Shown here in pieces: positions 1-10,693 of a stretch of DNA of 64,000 bases. The position numbers and the translations under genes were made by a program. The notes beneath the pieces are model-generated. The model searched no databases and was not told where the DNA came from. It saw only the letters and a list, made by a program, of their open reading frames with translations. This stretch comes from Ahaetulla prasina (lineage: Eukaryota > Chordata > Lepidosauria > Squamata > Colubridae). The first letter of the stretch is position 1. Every line of letters starts with the position of its first letter. Location: positions 47,846,561-47,910,560 of the forward strand of contig NC_080540.1 in the NCBI RefSeq assembly GCF_028640845.1, in the 5' to 3' direction.

Positions 1-534
1 TACAAGGGCGAACTAGAGAAGACAAGGGAAATGAGCATAGGCGACCGGGTGTGGGCCCGAAACTATGGGGACGGCCCTAGTTGGTTCGCAGGACAAATAA
101 TAAAGATAACCGGCCCAAAATCGTACGTGGTAGAGCTACCCGACAACCGAGTGTGGAGGCGCCACATAGATCAGTTAAGGAAACGAATAACTGACCAAAT
201 CGAACCAAATGAAACAGATCATGACCAATACCAATTTGAATCCACAGCTGACAATGACCCGGGGGAGGCGCAAGACTTAGCTGAGGTCCCAGAGTTCCAG
301 CGACGCCATCAGGTTCCCGAGGGAAGCAGCAGGGAAAGTTCCAAAATTAATCCAAGGCCGGATGGCCAAGAAAAAGAGTCGGCCAATACTCGGGAGCCCG
401 TTGGCCGAGAGAAAGACCGGGAAGGAAAAACCACCCCCTCCGACCAGCTCAAAACACCACCCAAAACTGAACCGCGCAGGTCAGAAAGAACTAGGAGACG
501 CCCAGGTTATTTGCGTGACTACGTCGAAAAATAA
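1..534 (+). pseudogene. Gypsy A copy 1: C-terminus of pol (integrase tail)
   Basis: The frame is open from the first base to a stop at 532-534. It reads into IGDRVWARNYGDGPSW, a GPY/F-like integrase C-terminal region, and then a long hydrophilic tail ending RRPGYLRDYVEK. The second copy at 25503-27365 carries the same domain and the same last residues, so this is the 3' end of the same retrotransposon family. The 5' part and 5' LTR lie before the window. The 178 visible codons have no stop, whereas copy 2 is frameshifted just after IIKA. Confidence 0.9.
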
Positions 535-586
535 CATGTAAATAAATATGTAAATAGTGGCAAAGTGTTTTCTGGGAGGGGAGGAG

Positions 587-776
587 TGTTATGTATTCAT
601 GTTTGTACCTTTAAATATTTGAGCGGGAAATCAGCACGTTGCTGATTGGTCGAAGCCTCCAGCAGAACTGTATAAAAGGAGAGGTTTTTCCCCCAGCCTG
701 TTGCTGGGTTCACCCTATATTAAAGAGCTGTTGTCACTACCCTGGTCTCCAGCCTCGTTACTTCCAGAATCTAACA
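587..776 (+). repeat. 3' LTR of Gypsy A copy 1
   Basis: A 190 bp LTR bounded by TGTTA and TAACA inverted ends, 52 bp after the pol stop. It has a TATA box (TATAAAAGG, about 671) and an ATTAAA poly(A)-signal variant near 719. The same 190 bp length recurs at 27417-27606. A purine-rich tract (GGGAGGGGAGGAG) directly before it is the likely polypurine tract. Confidence 0.9.
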
Positions 777-798
777 GTTGGAGACCCCTGTTTTAGAG
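777..798. repeat. Right end of a hAT-type MITE cut by Gypsy A
   Basis: GTTGGAGACCCCTG directly after the LTR equals the right terminal repeat of the complete MITE at 13405-13536, followed by TTTTAGAG as the likely 8 bp target duplication. Gypsy A copy 1 therefore appears to sit inside that MITE's terminal repeat; the left part would be outside the window. Confidence 0.55.
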
Positions 799-889
799 CA
801 CATACGCTTTGGGGATCCAGGACTATATCTTAACTACATATTTTGTAAGGAAAACATACCCTATAAGCTGTAAACTAGAGAATATTATA

Positions 890-1370
890 TTAATCCAAAT
901 TATTGATTTAGTGCTCTCTTTTTTTTTACTTCAAGTTTTTTATTTTTTACAGACATATTAATGCGTGAACAGTGTGGCACCCGAGCATCATACATTTTGA
1001 TACAAATAAAATAGTATTAATCATATTTGTTTCATTTAACAAGCTTATATAATTCTAGTAATAATATACATATTTTTATTAAATTATAATCTTTCATTAT
1101 TTAGTTATTCAATATTTTCATGTGTCATTTTTATGCCAATCACCCTGTTCTAAGTGTCATAACTTTTAATACAAATAGAGTATTATTAATCATATTTATT
1201 ACACTTAACAAGCTTATATAATTCTAATAATAATATAAATATGTTAAATTAAAATCTTCCATTATTTGTTTGTTCAATTTATAATCCTTCATTATTTAAT
1301 TATTCAATATTTCATATATGTTATTTTTATGTCAGTCACCATATTCAAATCATTGATTTAGTGCTCATAA
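890..1370. repeat. Diverged AT-rich direct repeat
   Basis: A motif around TTAACAAGCTTATATAATTC occurs near 1037 and again near 1206 with similar flanks (CATTATTTAGTTATTCAATA and ATGCCAATCACC-like ends). ATTGATTTAGTGCTC also occurs at both about 901 and 1352. This is an old, AT-rich tandem duplication of unknown origin. Confidence 0.6.
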
Positions 1371-1485
1371 TATGGATCTTTTCATATATTTTATAAGTTC
1401 CTTTTATGCAATCATGGAGAGCCGCTAAAGGCCACCCCCAACACTTTTGATGGGATCATATACGACTTGGAGCTTCAGGTTTGGT

Positions 1486-1486
<1 letters not shown>

Positions 1487-1525
<39 letters not shown>

Positions 1526-1546
1526 CAACAACAACAACAACAACAA
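1487..1546. repeat. (AAT)n-(AAC)n microsatellite at a CR1 3' end
   Basis: About 12 AAT units followed by nine AAC units. It abuts the 3' end of the antisense CR1 that starts at 1547, so it is the (partly mutated) tail of that LINE. Confidence 0.95.
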
Positions 1547-2276
1547 CGAGTTGGAAGGGACCTTGGAGGCCTTCTAGTCCAACCCCCTGCCCAGACAGAA
1601 AACCCTACACCATCTCAGACAGATGGTTATCCAACATTTTCTTTAAAATTTCCAGTGTTGGAGCATTCACAACTTCTACAGGCAAGTCGTTCCACTTATT
1701 AATTGTTCTAACTGTCAGGAAACTTCTCCTTAGTTCCAAGTTCCTTCTTTCCTTGATCAGTTTCTACCCATTGCTTCTTGTTCTACCCTCAGGTGCTTTG
1801 GAGAACAGCCTGACTCTCTTTTCTTCATGGCAACCCCTGAGATATTGGAACACTGCTATCATGTCTCCCTAGTCCTTCTTTTTATTAAACTAGACATACC
1901 CAGTTCCAGCAACTGTTCTTCATATGTTTTAGCCTCCAGTCCCCTAATCATCTTTGTTGCTCTTCTCCGCACTCTTTCTAGAGTCTCAGCATCTTTTTTA
2001 CATCGTGGCGACCAAAACTGAATGCAGTATTCCAAGTGTGGCCTTACCAAGGCATTATAAAGTGGCACTAACACTTGTTTGTTTATGTTTGTTTATGTTT
2101 ATGTTTATTCAATTTCTATACCGCCCTTCTCCCAAAGGACTCAGGGCGGTTTACAGCCAACTAAGAACAACAAATACAAAAATTAAAAACAGATTTAAAA
2201 GATTAAAGACTTCATGTGATCTTGATTCTATCCCTCTGTTTATGCAGCCCAGAGCCCAAAGTTGTTTTAATTGATT
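1547..2276 (-). mobile_element. CR1 LINE 3' end, antisense
   Basis: Read on the minus strand it encodes the C-terminus of CR1 reverse transcriptase ([20 protein letters not shown], then [20 protein letters not shown]), followed by the short CR1 3' region ending with the typical ...GGTCCCTTCCAAC. It is 5'-truncated and interrupted by a 135 bp insertion at about 2076-2210. The parallel copy at 45513-46125 shows the uninterrupted sequence. Confidence 0.88.
2076..2210 (-). mobile_element. SINE/LINE-tail fragment nested in CR1
   Basis: Contains the ATACCGCCCTTCTC...ACTCAGGGCGG tail seen in several other squamate repeats here. Comparison with the uninterrupted CR1 at 46035 shows it was inserted between AACACTT and the CATGTGATC that follows; AACACTT/AAGACTT is a probable imperfect target duplication. 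Confidence 0.65.
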
Positions 2277-2308
2277 GATTGATTGATTGAGTGAATATTT
2301 ATTTATAG

Positions 2309-2459
2309 CTTCAGCTCCTGATTTTTTTAAATATCCCATGAAAAAAACATCAGTCGTCCATGTGAGAGGTGAAGTAACTATTGGATGCAAACCCAGTGCC
2401 TCTCCCAAGGCTGTTATTAATTGGGAAAAAGGCACTGAACCTCTACAGCAAGGTAAAAG
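2309..2459 (+). CDS. CNTN6: Contactin exon: first half of Ig domain 5
   Basis: This exon encodes about 50 residues of a contactin, a GPI-anchored neuronal adhesion protein with six Ig and four FN3 domains. The acceptor is the AG at 2307-2308, and the exon opens in phase 1 with SAPDFFKYPMKK, the usual start of contactin Ig5. The first Ig cysteine (VTIGCKP) and the core tryptophan (INWEKG) are visible. A nearer GT follows LQQ at 2453, but only the donor gtatgc at 2460 gives a phase (2) that joins the next exon, creating QGKR-IFNLED across the junction. The paralogue (CNTN6) is inferred mainly from downstream exons. Confidence 0.85.
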
Positions 2460-2783
2460 GTATGCCTATATATAGGTATGACTCTATATTTTACTTTTTA
2501 TGTGAATAGCATTGCAACCCTTACGGGTCAAATCTTAACAGGACCCAAATATAAAGAGATTGTTCCAGATGTGATATTTGTCTTTAAACAGAGAATCTAC
2601 TGCACATATATGATCATAAATTGCTTTTTACGTTCTGCTGAATTTCAAATGTAGGGCCATCGTTGTTTATAACCAAACCATCCTGAATGGGTCATAGAAC
2701 TCATTTGGCAACTGTGGGCAACTACAAAAAGGGTTTTTTGGAAAGTCCAAAACAGGCCTCATAGCATCATAATGGATCAAATA

Positions 2784-3227
2784 CGGGGTTGGGATCCTAC
2801 CGGTTGAACAACCGGTTCGCTGAGTGCATGTGTGCGGTTTCCATAAAATTGAACTTCTGTGTTGCAAACAAGGAAAGGAGCAAGGAAAAACAGCTGAGAA
2901 GGGTCAATTCAATCTGCCGCCCCGATCAGCTGGGCTTCAGAAGCAGAAATAAAGGTCAGTATAGCCCAGAGGCAGGCAGGCAGGCCCACTTTCACAGCAA
3001 CAGAGAACCAGTTCGTTCTTGGCAGGAAGTGGGAACTACTGCTTTGGGAGAACCAGTCCAGTGGTGGGATTCAGCCAGTTCGCACCACTTCGGGAGAACC
3101 GGTTGTTAACTTTCTGAGCACTTTGGTGAACTGGTTGTTGGAAGAAATCATTAGGGCAGAGAACTGGTTGTTAAATTATTTGAATCCCACCACTGAACCA
3201 GTCTGAACTGGTAGAATCCTACCCCTG
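2784..3227. mobile_element. hAT-type MITE (outer element of a nested pair)
   Basis: The ends GGGGTTGGGATCCTACCGG and CTGGTAGAATCCTACCCCTG are inverted copies. Perfect 8 bp target duplications ATCAAATA flank it at 2776-2783 and 3228-3235. The 8 bp duplication and the CAGGG-like ends indicate hAT. A second MITE sits inside it. Confidence 0.85.
3059..3195. mobile_element. hAT-type MITE (inner element of the nested pair)
   Basis: The 137 bp element begins CAGTGGTGGGATTCA and ends TGAATCCCACCACTG, perfect terminal inverted repeats. The 8 bp duplication AACCAGTC is present on both sides (3051-3058, 3196-3203). The same family occurs inverted at 36935-37071. Confidence 0.92.
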
Positions 3228-3308
3228 ATCAAATATGCTCAGGGGCTTAATAAAATAGTATCATGCTCTTTACATCAGTCTATGTTTCTCTAGCCTGTTC
3301 CTCTAAAC

Positions 3309-3611
3309 CAGGGGTCGGCAACCTTAAACACTCAAAGAGCCACAAAGGTCCTAACCCCCATTCAATTCTGAAACCAATCAGAAGTCTAGTTCCCCCACCA
3401 TAGAAACTCCTAGTGTTGTTCCCTTTTTCCTCTGCTGACCAGAAGTCCAGCTCCCCCGCCCCCAGAGTCCCCTCCTAGCATGGTGTCCTTTTTCCTCTAC
3501 CTGCCTTAACTGAAAGCCCTATCAATTGTGGAGCGAAACAGCAACAGGGAGCTGCAGCAGAGGGATGAAAGAGCCACATGTGGCTCCAGAGCTGCAGGTT
3601 GCTGACCCCTG
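3309..3611. mobile_element. hAT-type MITE
   Basis: 303 bp with CAGGGGTCGGCAACC and GGTTGCTGACCCCTG ends. Flanks CTCTAAAC and CCCTAAGC agree at six of eight positions, an aged 8 bp target duplication. Confidence 0.82.
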
Positions 3612-5759
3612 CCCTAAGCAAAGGAGAGCTTTATCTGTTGTTTATCTGCCTGTTCTGTACTTGGGAAAATTTCACTTTGTTCTCTACAAGCCACTTTACT
3701 GGTTCATTCACCAAGGCTATCAGGGTGACAGATATTCTGAAGGTATTTATGACTAATCCAAGATTATGGATCTAAATTAAATCCAGTGGAATTTAAATCA
3801 ATAGAAATAAAATGTGCCTCTAATTGCAGCCTTTAACTAATTCGCCAGTAGTACCCATTTGCTTCACACTCCCTAGGAACAAATGCTAATTCCACACTTG
3901 CTTCATAATGGTATAATTATTACATTCGATTACTTCACTTCTGTGAGAGCTGTAAAACAGAAGAATGAGGAGAGGGCCCATGAATAATTTGAGTGCAGTA
4001 GTCCCAAATAAGGAAGAATAAATGTTAAGTGCAGGGCTAGGACAGGGAATAGATGTTTAACTGACACATATTGTTCCTGTTTAAAGCATTTGCATGAAGC
4101 AAAGTGTTTTGCTGTTTTTGTTGTCATTTTGTTTTGTTTTGTTTTGATTTGGTTTGGATTTTTTGCCAACCTTGGGTATTAGGCATGCTATTTTGAGGAG
4201 ACAAGAAGATGATGCCAATCACTGCTATATCTTGAGCTGCAAAGTATTTGATCCTGTCCTGGTGGAAATAGGGGATGGATACTTTAAATTTAAAATAAAC
4301 ATTCAGCTTGGGTTCTTTAAGAAATACTCATCTCATTTATTAACCTGATTAACAGGCCCACCCAGCTGGGATTTGGAAAAAATGAAAAAGGTGAGAGAAT
4401 AAACAAATACAGTTGCATAACAACAAATGATTAATTGGCCTTGGAGAAAATGAAACCTGAATGTAAAATGTATTGATGTAAAACTCATGAGAAAACAGAG
4501 CTGAATTTTGAGTTCTCTGTGGATGGTGCTATCCAGTACTTGTTTTTGCCATTGTACTTTACATTGTTTCCGTACAAAATCTGAAGATGAAATATTGATG
4601 ACTGTCAAGTCAAACTGGCAAATGTGATCAAAATAACAGAAAGGCTTAGTATATTTTAGTAGACTTTATAAACTAAAAGCTGTTTATAGAACTAAAGGCT
4701 GTTGAATACATGATAAACATTTAATGTCCTCATTTCCATTTTGTTGGCTTTTTCCATTTTTTAGAATTTTGGCTTGGAAACTGGGATTTTTAAAAAAGTA
4801 AAATTGTTTTTTTTAAATTCATTTTTAAACACACTGACATAAAATAAAAATGAACAATTTGCCACATGCAAAAATAAAAATAAAAATACAAGTAAACACA
4901 TCTAAGAATCTGTAATTACAACTATATTCCAAGTTTGCCTAACTGTAAGTCATTAAAAGGGGAAAACTACAGTTACAGTGTTCACCAAGAATTTTCTCCA
5001 AAGGGAGAGATAAAGTGCCATTTTCTGATTACTAGAAAGTATAGTTCCTCAAGAAATGCCAAACCACATATCTATTAATTCCGATATACTACTTGTAGAA
5101 CTATAGTATTTTTTCATATTCTAGGGATTATTCTTTTTGCTGTTGTTAGAGCATGTTCCACATCACTTTCTTCCATTGTACATTATGCTTTTTGTTTTGA
5201 GATAGGTGGAGAAATATGGCTGAATATAAAACTGGATTTTCTATAGTGCTATTTTTTTCTGCATTAATTAGTGCTTTAAAACACATTGCACCCATTTTAA
5301 AATCCATACATACATTTTTGAACTGATGTTTTCAAAATGTTAAGTTAGATTTACTTTATTATGAAAACATTCTTTCTAACACTGACATTTCTTTTTTCAC
5401 TCTTTCTCTTTTGATTCTTTTAGTCTAGTAGCACATATAGTTGTAGCAGCTCCTATAGCTAGACCTTCTTACTCTACTCTCAGCAGAATTTTTTTTCCCC
5501 AAGTCTAGATTTTTGAAGAATCGATTGATTTTAGGCTTAGGATCATGGCCATTTGTGTTACAATAAGAAGATTCAGGGATGAGACACAATTAATCCAAAT
5601 CTTTTGTTGATGTCATGCTGATATTAACTAATGTAACTTACTAGTGGACCAATGGGATTGATTTTTCATCTAACTTTAATTAATCTCTGCAGCTGTATTT
5701 CTAATTAAAGACTAAAATGGCAGAAATCAAAGCCATAGATTTCCCTTCCTGCTTCAAGT

Positions 5760-5761
<2 letters not shown>

Positions 5762-5852
<91 letters not shown>

Positions 5853-5941
5853 TATATATACATATATATATGCATATATATATATGCATATATATATATA
5901 TATATGCATATAAATGCATATATATGCATATATATATATAT
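5762..5941. repeat. (TA)n tract with ATATGC variants
   Basis: About 180 bp of alternating TA with interspersed TATGCATA units. It directly precedes a Penelope-like fragment, the same arrangement as at 54607-55260. Confidence 0.95.
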
Positions 5942-6060
5942 TTGTTTTCACCTTCACGAAGCTGAAGCCTGAAGATGACGAATGAGACTTCGTCGAAACG
6001 TTGCCAAGACATTTCCAATTTTACACGGGAGAAAACCCGAACAACCAAAGACCTATATAC
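5942..6060 (+). mobile_element. Penelope-like element fragment with hammerhead-like core
   Basis: Contains CTGAAGATGACGAATGAG followed by ACTTCGTCGAAACG and then TTGCCAAGACATTTCC. GACGAA and TTCGTC pair to a stem placed between CTGAAGAT and GAAAC, the layout of a hammerhead core (one extra T before the stem). Motifs of this type are common at Penelope-like element ends. It is bounded by TA-rich repeats on both sides. The family assignment is inference; no reverse transcriptase is present here. Confidence 0.45.
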
Positions 6061-6540
6061 ATATATGCTTATATTTCCTTGTTTCTCCTCATATATATGT
6101 TTATATATTATATAATCTTTTTGTGTGATGCTTGTTTAATTTATTTAATTTATTTAATTTAATTTATTTAATTTATGACAAAATTAAATAAATAAAAGTA
6201 AATAAATAAATATTGCATCATGCACTGAGATATATGCAAAATTTTAGACTATTCAGCAGAATCATTTTCTGTTTCCAACTGTTTCTCTGGCCAGATGAAA
6301 ATTAACACTATGTTGTACTATTAGGCACTACACTGTAGTTCTATACTTCTCAAGATTGTAAATGCAATTTAAAATTGTGGTTTACCCAGTAGCAAAATAG
6401 CAATTTTAGGTACAAATTAATGTAAACAACACAATGTGAATTAATGATTGGAACTATTGTTCCAAATTACTATTTATTGGTTAGCTTTGTATCCCATCTT
6501 TCTTTCAGGAGCTCAGGATGACATATAAAGCACAACTCCG

Positions 6541-7260
6541 GGAAGCACCCAAATTTTTTTCTCTCAGGTACTTTGGAGAATAAGTCAATCCCCTCTTCTC
6601 TGTGACAGCCCCTCAAGTACTTGAAGACAGTCGTCATGATCCCTCTAATCCTTCTCTTCAAGAAGCTAAACTTGCTTCATCACGGCAGTGTCACATGATG
6701 TATCGGGACTTTTTTCCCCTTTGTTAAACTGGGTGTGGGTGTGGCTGGCATGTGACACTCCCGGCCCGCAGGCCTAGACATGCCTAGCTCTCTCAACCAT
6801 TCATTGTATGATTTAGCCACCAGTTCCTTTATCAACTTTGATACTGAAACACTTTCTAGGGTCTCAGCATTTTTTGTATTGTGATGACCAGATCTGTGTA
6901 CAGTATTAGAAGTGTGGCCTCACTAGTGCATTATAAAGCAGCATTATCACTTTTTGTGATATTGAAATGTCAAAAACTGCATTGGTATTTTGGCTGTTGC
7001 AGAACATTGCTGGCTCATACTCCAGTGGTGGTCCACTAGGACATCTAGATCTCTCTCACAGTTACTACCATTGAGCCAGGTACTACCTATTTTGTATCTA
7101 TGCATTTGGGTTTTCCTGTCTAAATGCAGTACCTTACTTTTTTCATCACTGAAATGAATCTTGTTGGATAGCGTCCAATACTCAAGTCTGTCAAGATTCT
7201 TCTGAATCTTCAATGTGAACTAGATAACTAGAATTTTACAGAGTAGTCCAAGAGTAATTT
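6541..7260 (-). mobile_element. CR1 LINE fragment, antisense
   Basis: On the minus strand it encodes damaged CR1 reverse transcriptase (LDRLEYWTLSNKIHFSDEKS, then DLDVLVDHHWSMSQQCSATA, then the KRRIRGIMTTVFKYLRGCHR part). Interrupted near 6676-6775 by a MITE. Old and frameshifted. Confidence 0.8.
6676..6775. mobile_element. hAT MITE remnant nested in CR1
   Basis: Shares the TCACATGATGTATCGGGACT and AAACTGGGTGTGGGTGTGGC segments with elements near 32128, 33682 and 56067. Both terminal repeats are degraded and no target duplication could be read. Confidence 0.5.
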
Positions 7261-7286
7261 CTTTGTAATTTCTTACCAAACTTCTA

Positions 7287-7675
7287 TGTCAAGGTTCCAA
7301 TTACTGAACCCAAGCAAATCAGAACTCTGAGACTGGAATCTTCCTCAAAAGACTTCTGTGTTGGGTACATCATATCGGCACAGACAAATGTAAAACTAAC
7401 TCTAAATCTTTCCCACAGCTTCAGTATAATTAAAATAAGAAATAACTCCATCCCCCAATTGCCACAGTTCACATTGGCCAATTAGGTTAATTGGCAGGCT
7501 CTTCAGACACTCCTTCCCGATTTTATTCATCACCTATGGAAGTGACCTTGGTTCTCACGAGAAAGCTCTGTGTTGTGTCTAGCAACACATTCCATTCTGC
7601 TTCCCCCCTCCCCATACTGTGTGGCAACTGAGGAACAGGAAAATGGCCCCTGCCAGGTTCACTTTGAAGTTGACA
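7287..7675 (+). repeat. Solo LTR, copy 1
   Basis: 389 bp with TGTCAA...TTGACA ends. Flanks are TTCTA before and TTCTT after, a near-match 5 bp duplication. It is alignable over its length with the solo LTR at 42871-43263. No internal retroviral sequence adjoins it. Shared interior landmarks are AACCCAAGCAAATCAGAACT and CACGAGAAAGCTCT. Class (ERV or Gypsy) is undetermined. Confidence 0.8.
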
Positions 7676-7805
7676 TTCTTTTTTATATACTCCCAGCACT
7701 TCTTACATATAAAGTTGCTGCATTACAGATAATAACATTCTTGATCCAATAAGAGAGTTTTCTATTTATTTTTCTTCTGTTATATATTCTGTTATACATC
7801 AGGAG

Positions 7806-8111
7806 CAGGAGTTCCCAACCCCTGGGCCCAACTACCATGCCATGAGCTATATAAAACCAGACTGCCTGAAGCAGTGGGCAAGCGCCTGCACACATCGCCC
7901 CTTGTGCAAGCAGTGGGCAACCACATGCACATGTGCACCATTTGCATCGCCCCTTGTGCAAGCAGTGGGCAACCACGTGCACATGTGCACATTTGCCCAC
8001 CACTCACACAAATGGAGCTGCACACAGGTGCACCTTTGCCTGCCGCTTGTGCAGATTCATCCTCTCCTCCTCCCTGCCAGTCCATAAAGCTGGAAAGGTT
8101 GTGGAACTCTG
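7806..8111. mobile_element. hAT-type MITE with internal duplication
   Basis: Ends CAGGAGTTCCCAACC and GGTTGTGGAACTCTG are imperfect inverted repeats. Inside, a ~58 bp unit with CTTGTGCAAGCAGTGGGCAA is present twice in a row (about 7899-8005). I could not find a matching 8 bp duplication. Confidence 0.65.
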
Positions 8112-9427
8112 TACTATAGGACAGATATAGGCATTAACAAAAAGTAAAGCTGGATTAGGAGTAATTTATCATAGGCAGAAGGTCATAAACATTCATTTAA
8201 ATTATGTGTAAAGCATTTAATTACTACATTAATTACTGCATTAAATTTAGGCTCATAAGAGACTACTTTAATTCATTATCTATTCTAGGCACCGACAACT
8301 AATAGTAGAATTACATATGATAAAAACATTATGCTTATCTGCAATTTTTCCAGATATCTGAAAGTAGTTACACTTCTTCTCATGAACAACAAAACATACA
8401 AGTCATCTCAAATACATCTCAAAGTATATAGAACAACACTGAATATGAAAGTAATTTCCCTGTGATAAAATTTAAGTGCATATTATTTACCATAGTACAA
8501 GATGGTACTCATGTTTTCAAATTGATCATGGTTTTGATCAATTGATCCAAGGTATTCTTGAAGCAATCTACCTATCATCTTATCAAAGATGTTGCCTCAA
8601 AATGCAATATATGTATATATTCATTGGAGAGCCAGAAGAGAACAGATCATGCTAGATGTCTTTCTGCTTTACTACTCAACAGAATATTATTATATGTTTA
8701 AATTCAAAGATGATTCTAGTAGAATGTAGGTGGTATTAAATCAAATAAACCTGGGATTAGTTTCAATTATGCAGCTCTAGAATAACATACATAGGCTTAG
8801 ATGCTGTTTTTTCCCCTCCATTGCTCAACTGGACTTCTGATAGTAGATCAAATGGAAGCTGATCAACTGACTGTGGAAATAATGTAAGGAAATTAAAACT
8901 TCTGTGTGATTTGGTTGTTAATTGCTGTTTTGTAAGAAGTCTTAAATAGGCATGAGTAGATGGACTGAGATAAAATGAAAGCATTGTAGCTGGGTAAATA
9001 GAGAAAATGATGACTAACAGATTTACATATAGGGTGCATTCAGAAAATATTCAGACACCTCCTCGCCCTTCTTTTTTGTCAATTTTGTTATGCTGCAGCC
9101 TGATTCTATGGCTGTTGAAATTCATTTTTTTCCTCATTAATTTACACTCCCTACCCTGTAATGACAAAGTGAAAACAAAATTTTAGAAATCTGTCAATTT
9201 ATTAAAAAGAAAAAAACCCCTGAAATATCACATTGACATAAGTATTCAGACCCTTAACTCAGTACTTTGGTGAAGCACCTTTGGCAGCAATTACAGCCTT
9301 GAGTCTTTTGGGGTACGATGCAACAAGTTTTGTATACCTAGATTGAGGGATTTTTTTGCCATTCTACCTTGCAAATCCTCTCAAGCTCAATCAAGTTGGA
9401 TGGTGATCATTGGTGGACAGCTATCTG

Positions 9428-9540
9428 CACCAAGACAAATTCCTTGTGTGTCCAATCACACTTGGCCAATAAAAATTCTATTCTATTCTATTCTATTCTA
9501 TTCTATTCTATTCTATTCTATTCTATTCTATTCTATTCTA
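9428..9540 (+). mobile_element. L2-type LINE 3' end with (ATTCT)n tail, nested in Tc1
   Basis: A very short 3' fragment: CACCAAGACAAATTCCTTG, then CAATCACACTTGGCCAATAA and about 12 ATTCT units. The same 3' end occurs at 34318-34973 and 59276-59700, and inverted at 36790-37715. Confidence 0.85.
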
Positions 9541-9728
9541 GATCACTCCAGAGTTGTTCAGTAGAGTTCAAATTGGGGCTCTGGCTCTAGGCCATCCACA
9601 GATCCTGGGTTGTCTTGCCACTCCTGGGCTGTCTTGGATGTGTGCTTAGGATCATTGTCATGTTGAAAAGCAAACCTTCAGCCCAGTCTGAGGTCCCAAG
9701 TGCAGTGGAACAAGTTTCATTGAGGGAA

Positions 9729-9962
9729 TAGGATAGGGTAGGATAGTTAGGATAGGATCCTGGAGTCCTAATGGATGATCACTTGAATATGAGCCAGCAG
9801 TGTGCAGCAGCAGCCAAAAAGGCTAATACAATTCTGGGTTGTATAAACAGAAACATAGAAGTATTATGTGAAGTATTAGTGCTGCATTACAAAATCCTAG
9901 TAAGACCACACCTGGAATATTGCAACCAATTTTTGTCACCGTACTACAAAAAAGATGTTGAG
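9729..9962 (+). mobile_element. CR1 reverse transcriptase fragment nested in Tc1
   Basis: On the + strand it encodes [20 protein letters not shown], then [10 protein letters not shown] and [20 protein letters not shown], a CR1 segment truncated at both ends. It follows an imperfect (GGATA)n stretch and splits the Tc1 transposase. Confidence 0.82.
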
Positions 9963-10693
9963 ACTTTATCACTATATCAATGTCCCTGTTCCATTCAGCT
10001 TTCCCCCAACCCTGATCAGTCTCCCAGTCCCTGTTGCTGAAAAAAGACTCCAACAGCATGATGCTGCCACCACCGTACTTCACTGTTGGGATGATATTGA
10101 GCAGGTGATGAGTGGTGCCTGGTTTCCTCCAGATGTAACATTTAGAATTGAGGCCAAACAGTTCAATCTTGGTTTCATCAGGCCAGAGAATCTTGTTCCT
10201 TACGGTCTGAGAGTCTTTCAGGTGCTTTTTTGCAAACTCCAAGTGGACTTTCATGTGTTTTGCACTGCTTTTGTCTAGCCATTCTGCCATAAAGCCCAGA
10301 TTGGTAGAGGGTTGCAGTGATGGCTATTCTTCTGGAACTCTCCTATCTCCTCATAGAATCTCTGGAGCTCAGTCAGAGTGACCATCGGGTTTTTTGTCAT
10401 CTCTCTTATTAAACCCTTATCCCTCGATTGTTCAGTTTGATTGGGTGACCAGCTCTTGGAAGAATCCTGGTTGTGCAAAACTTCTTCCATTTGAGAATTA
10501 TAGAGGCCACTGTGCTCTTAGGAACATTCAATGAAGCAGAAATTTTATTGCAAGATCTGTACCTTGTAATAATCTTCTCTCTGAGCTCTTGAGGCAGTTC
10601 CTTTGACTTCATGGCTTTTGCTCTGCTACAGTATGCATTGTCAGCTGTGAGACCTTCTATAGAGAGGTATGTACCTTTCCAAATCATGTTCAA
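9823..10693 (-). pseudogene. Tc1 transposase, disrupted
   Basis: Three overlapping minus-strand frames together cover the transposase: about 10693-10409 (N-terminal DNA-binding part with KSTVASIILKWKKF), 10490-10275 (linker) and 10290 down to the CR1 insertion at ~9962 (HLEFAKKHLKDSQTVRNKIL, then WPDETKIELFG and KYGGGSIMLL). At least two frameshifts and an inserted CR1 piece before the C-terminal catalytic part make it non-functional. Confidence 0.82.

Larger units (their letters stand above)
1..2308 (+). other. Contactin intron upstream of the Ig5 exon (partial)
   Basis: This is the 3' part of the intron before the first visible exon. It holds a Gypsy 3' end, a MITE end, an AT-rich stretch with a diverged direct repeat, an (AAT)n/(AAC)n tract and a CR1 3' end carrying a nested insertion, all listed separately. 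A (GATT)n run at 2273-2290 lies just before the acceptor. No coding exon was recognised before 2309. Confidence 0.7.

Noticed and set aside
639..833. 64-residue frame across the Gypsy LTR
   Set aside because: Lies in LTR sequence with no conservation as protein in the second LTR beyond DNA identity.
2453..2460. Earlier donor gtaaaa for the first Ig5 exon
   Set aside because: It gives phase 1, which does not join the next exon in frame; the donor at 2460 does.
5701..6048. Tyr/Ile-rich frames on both strands
   Set aside because: Also (TA)n translation.
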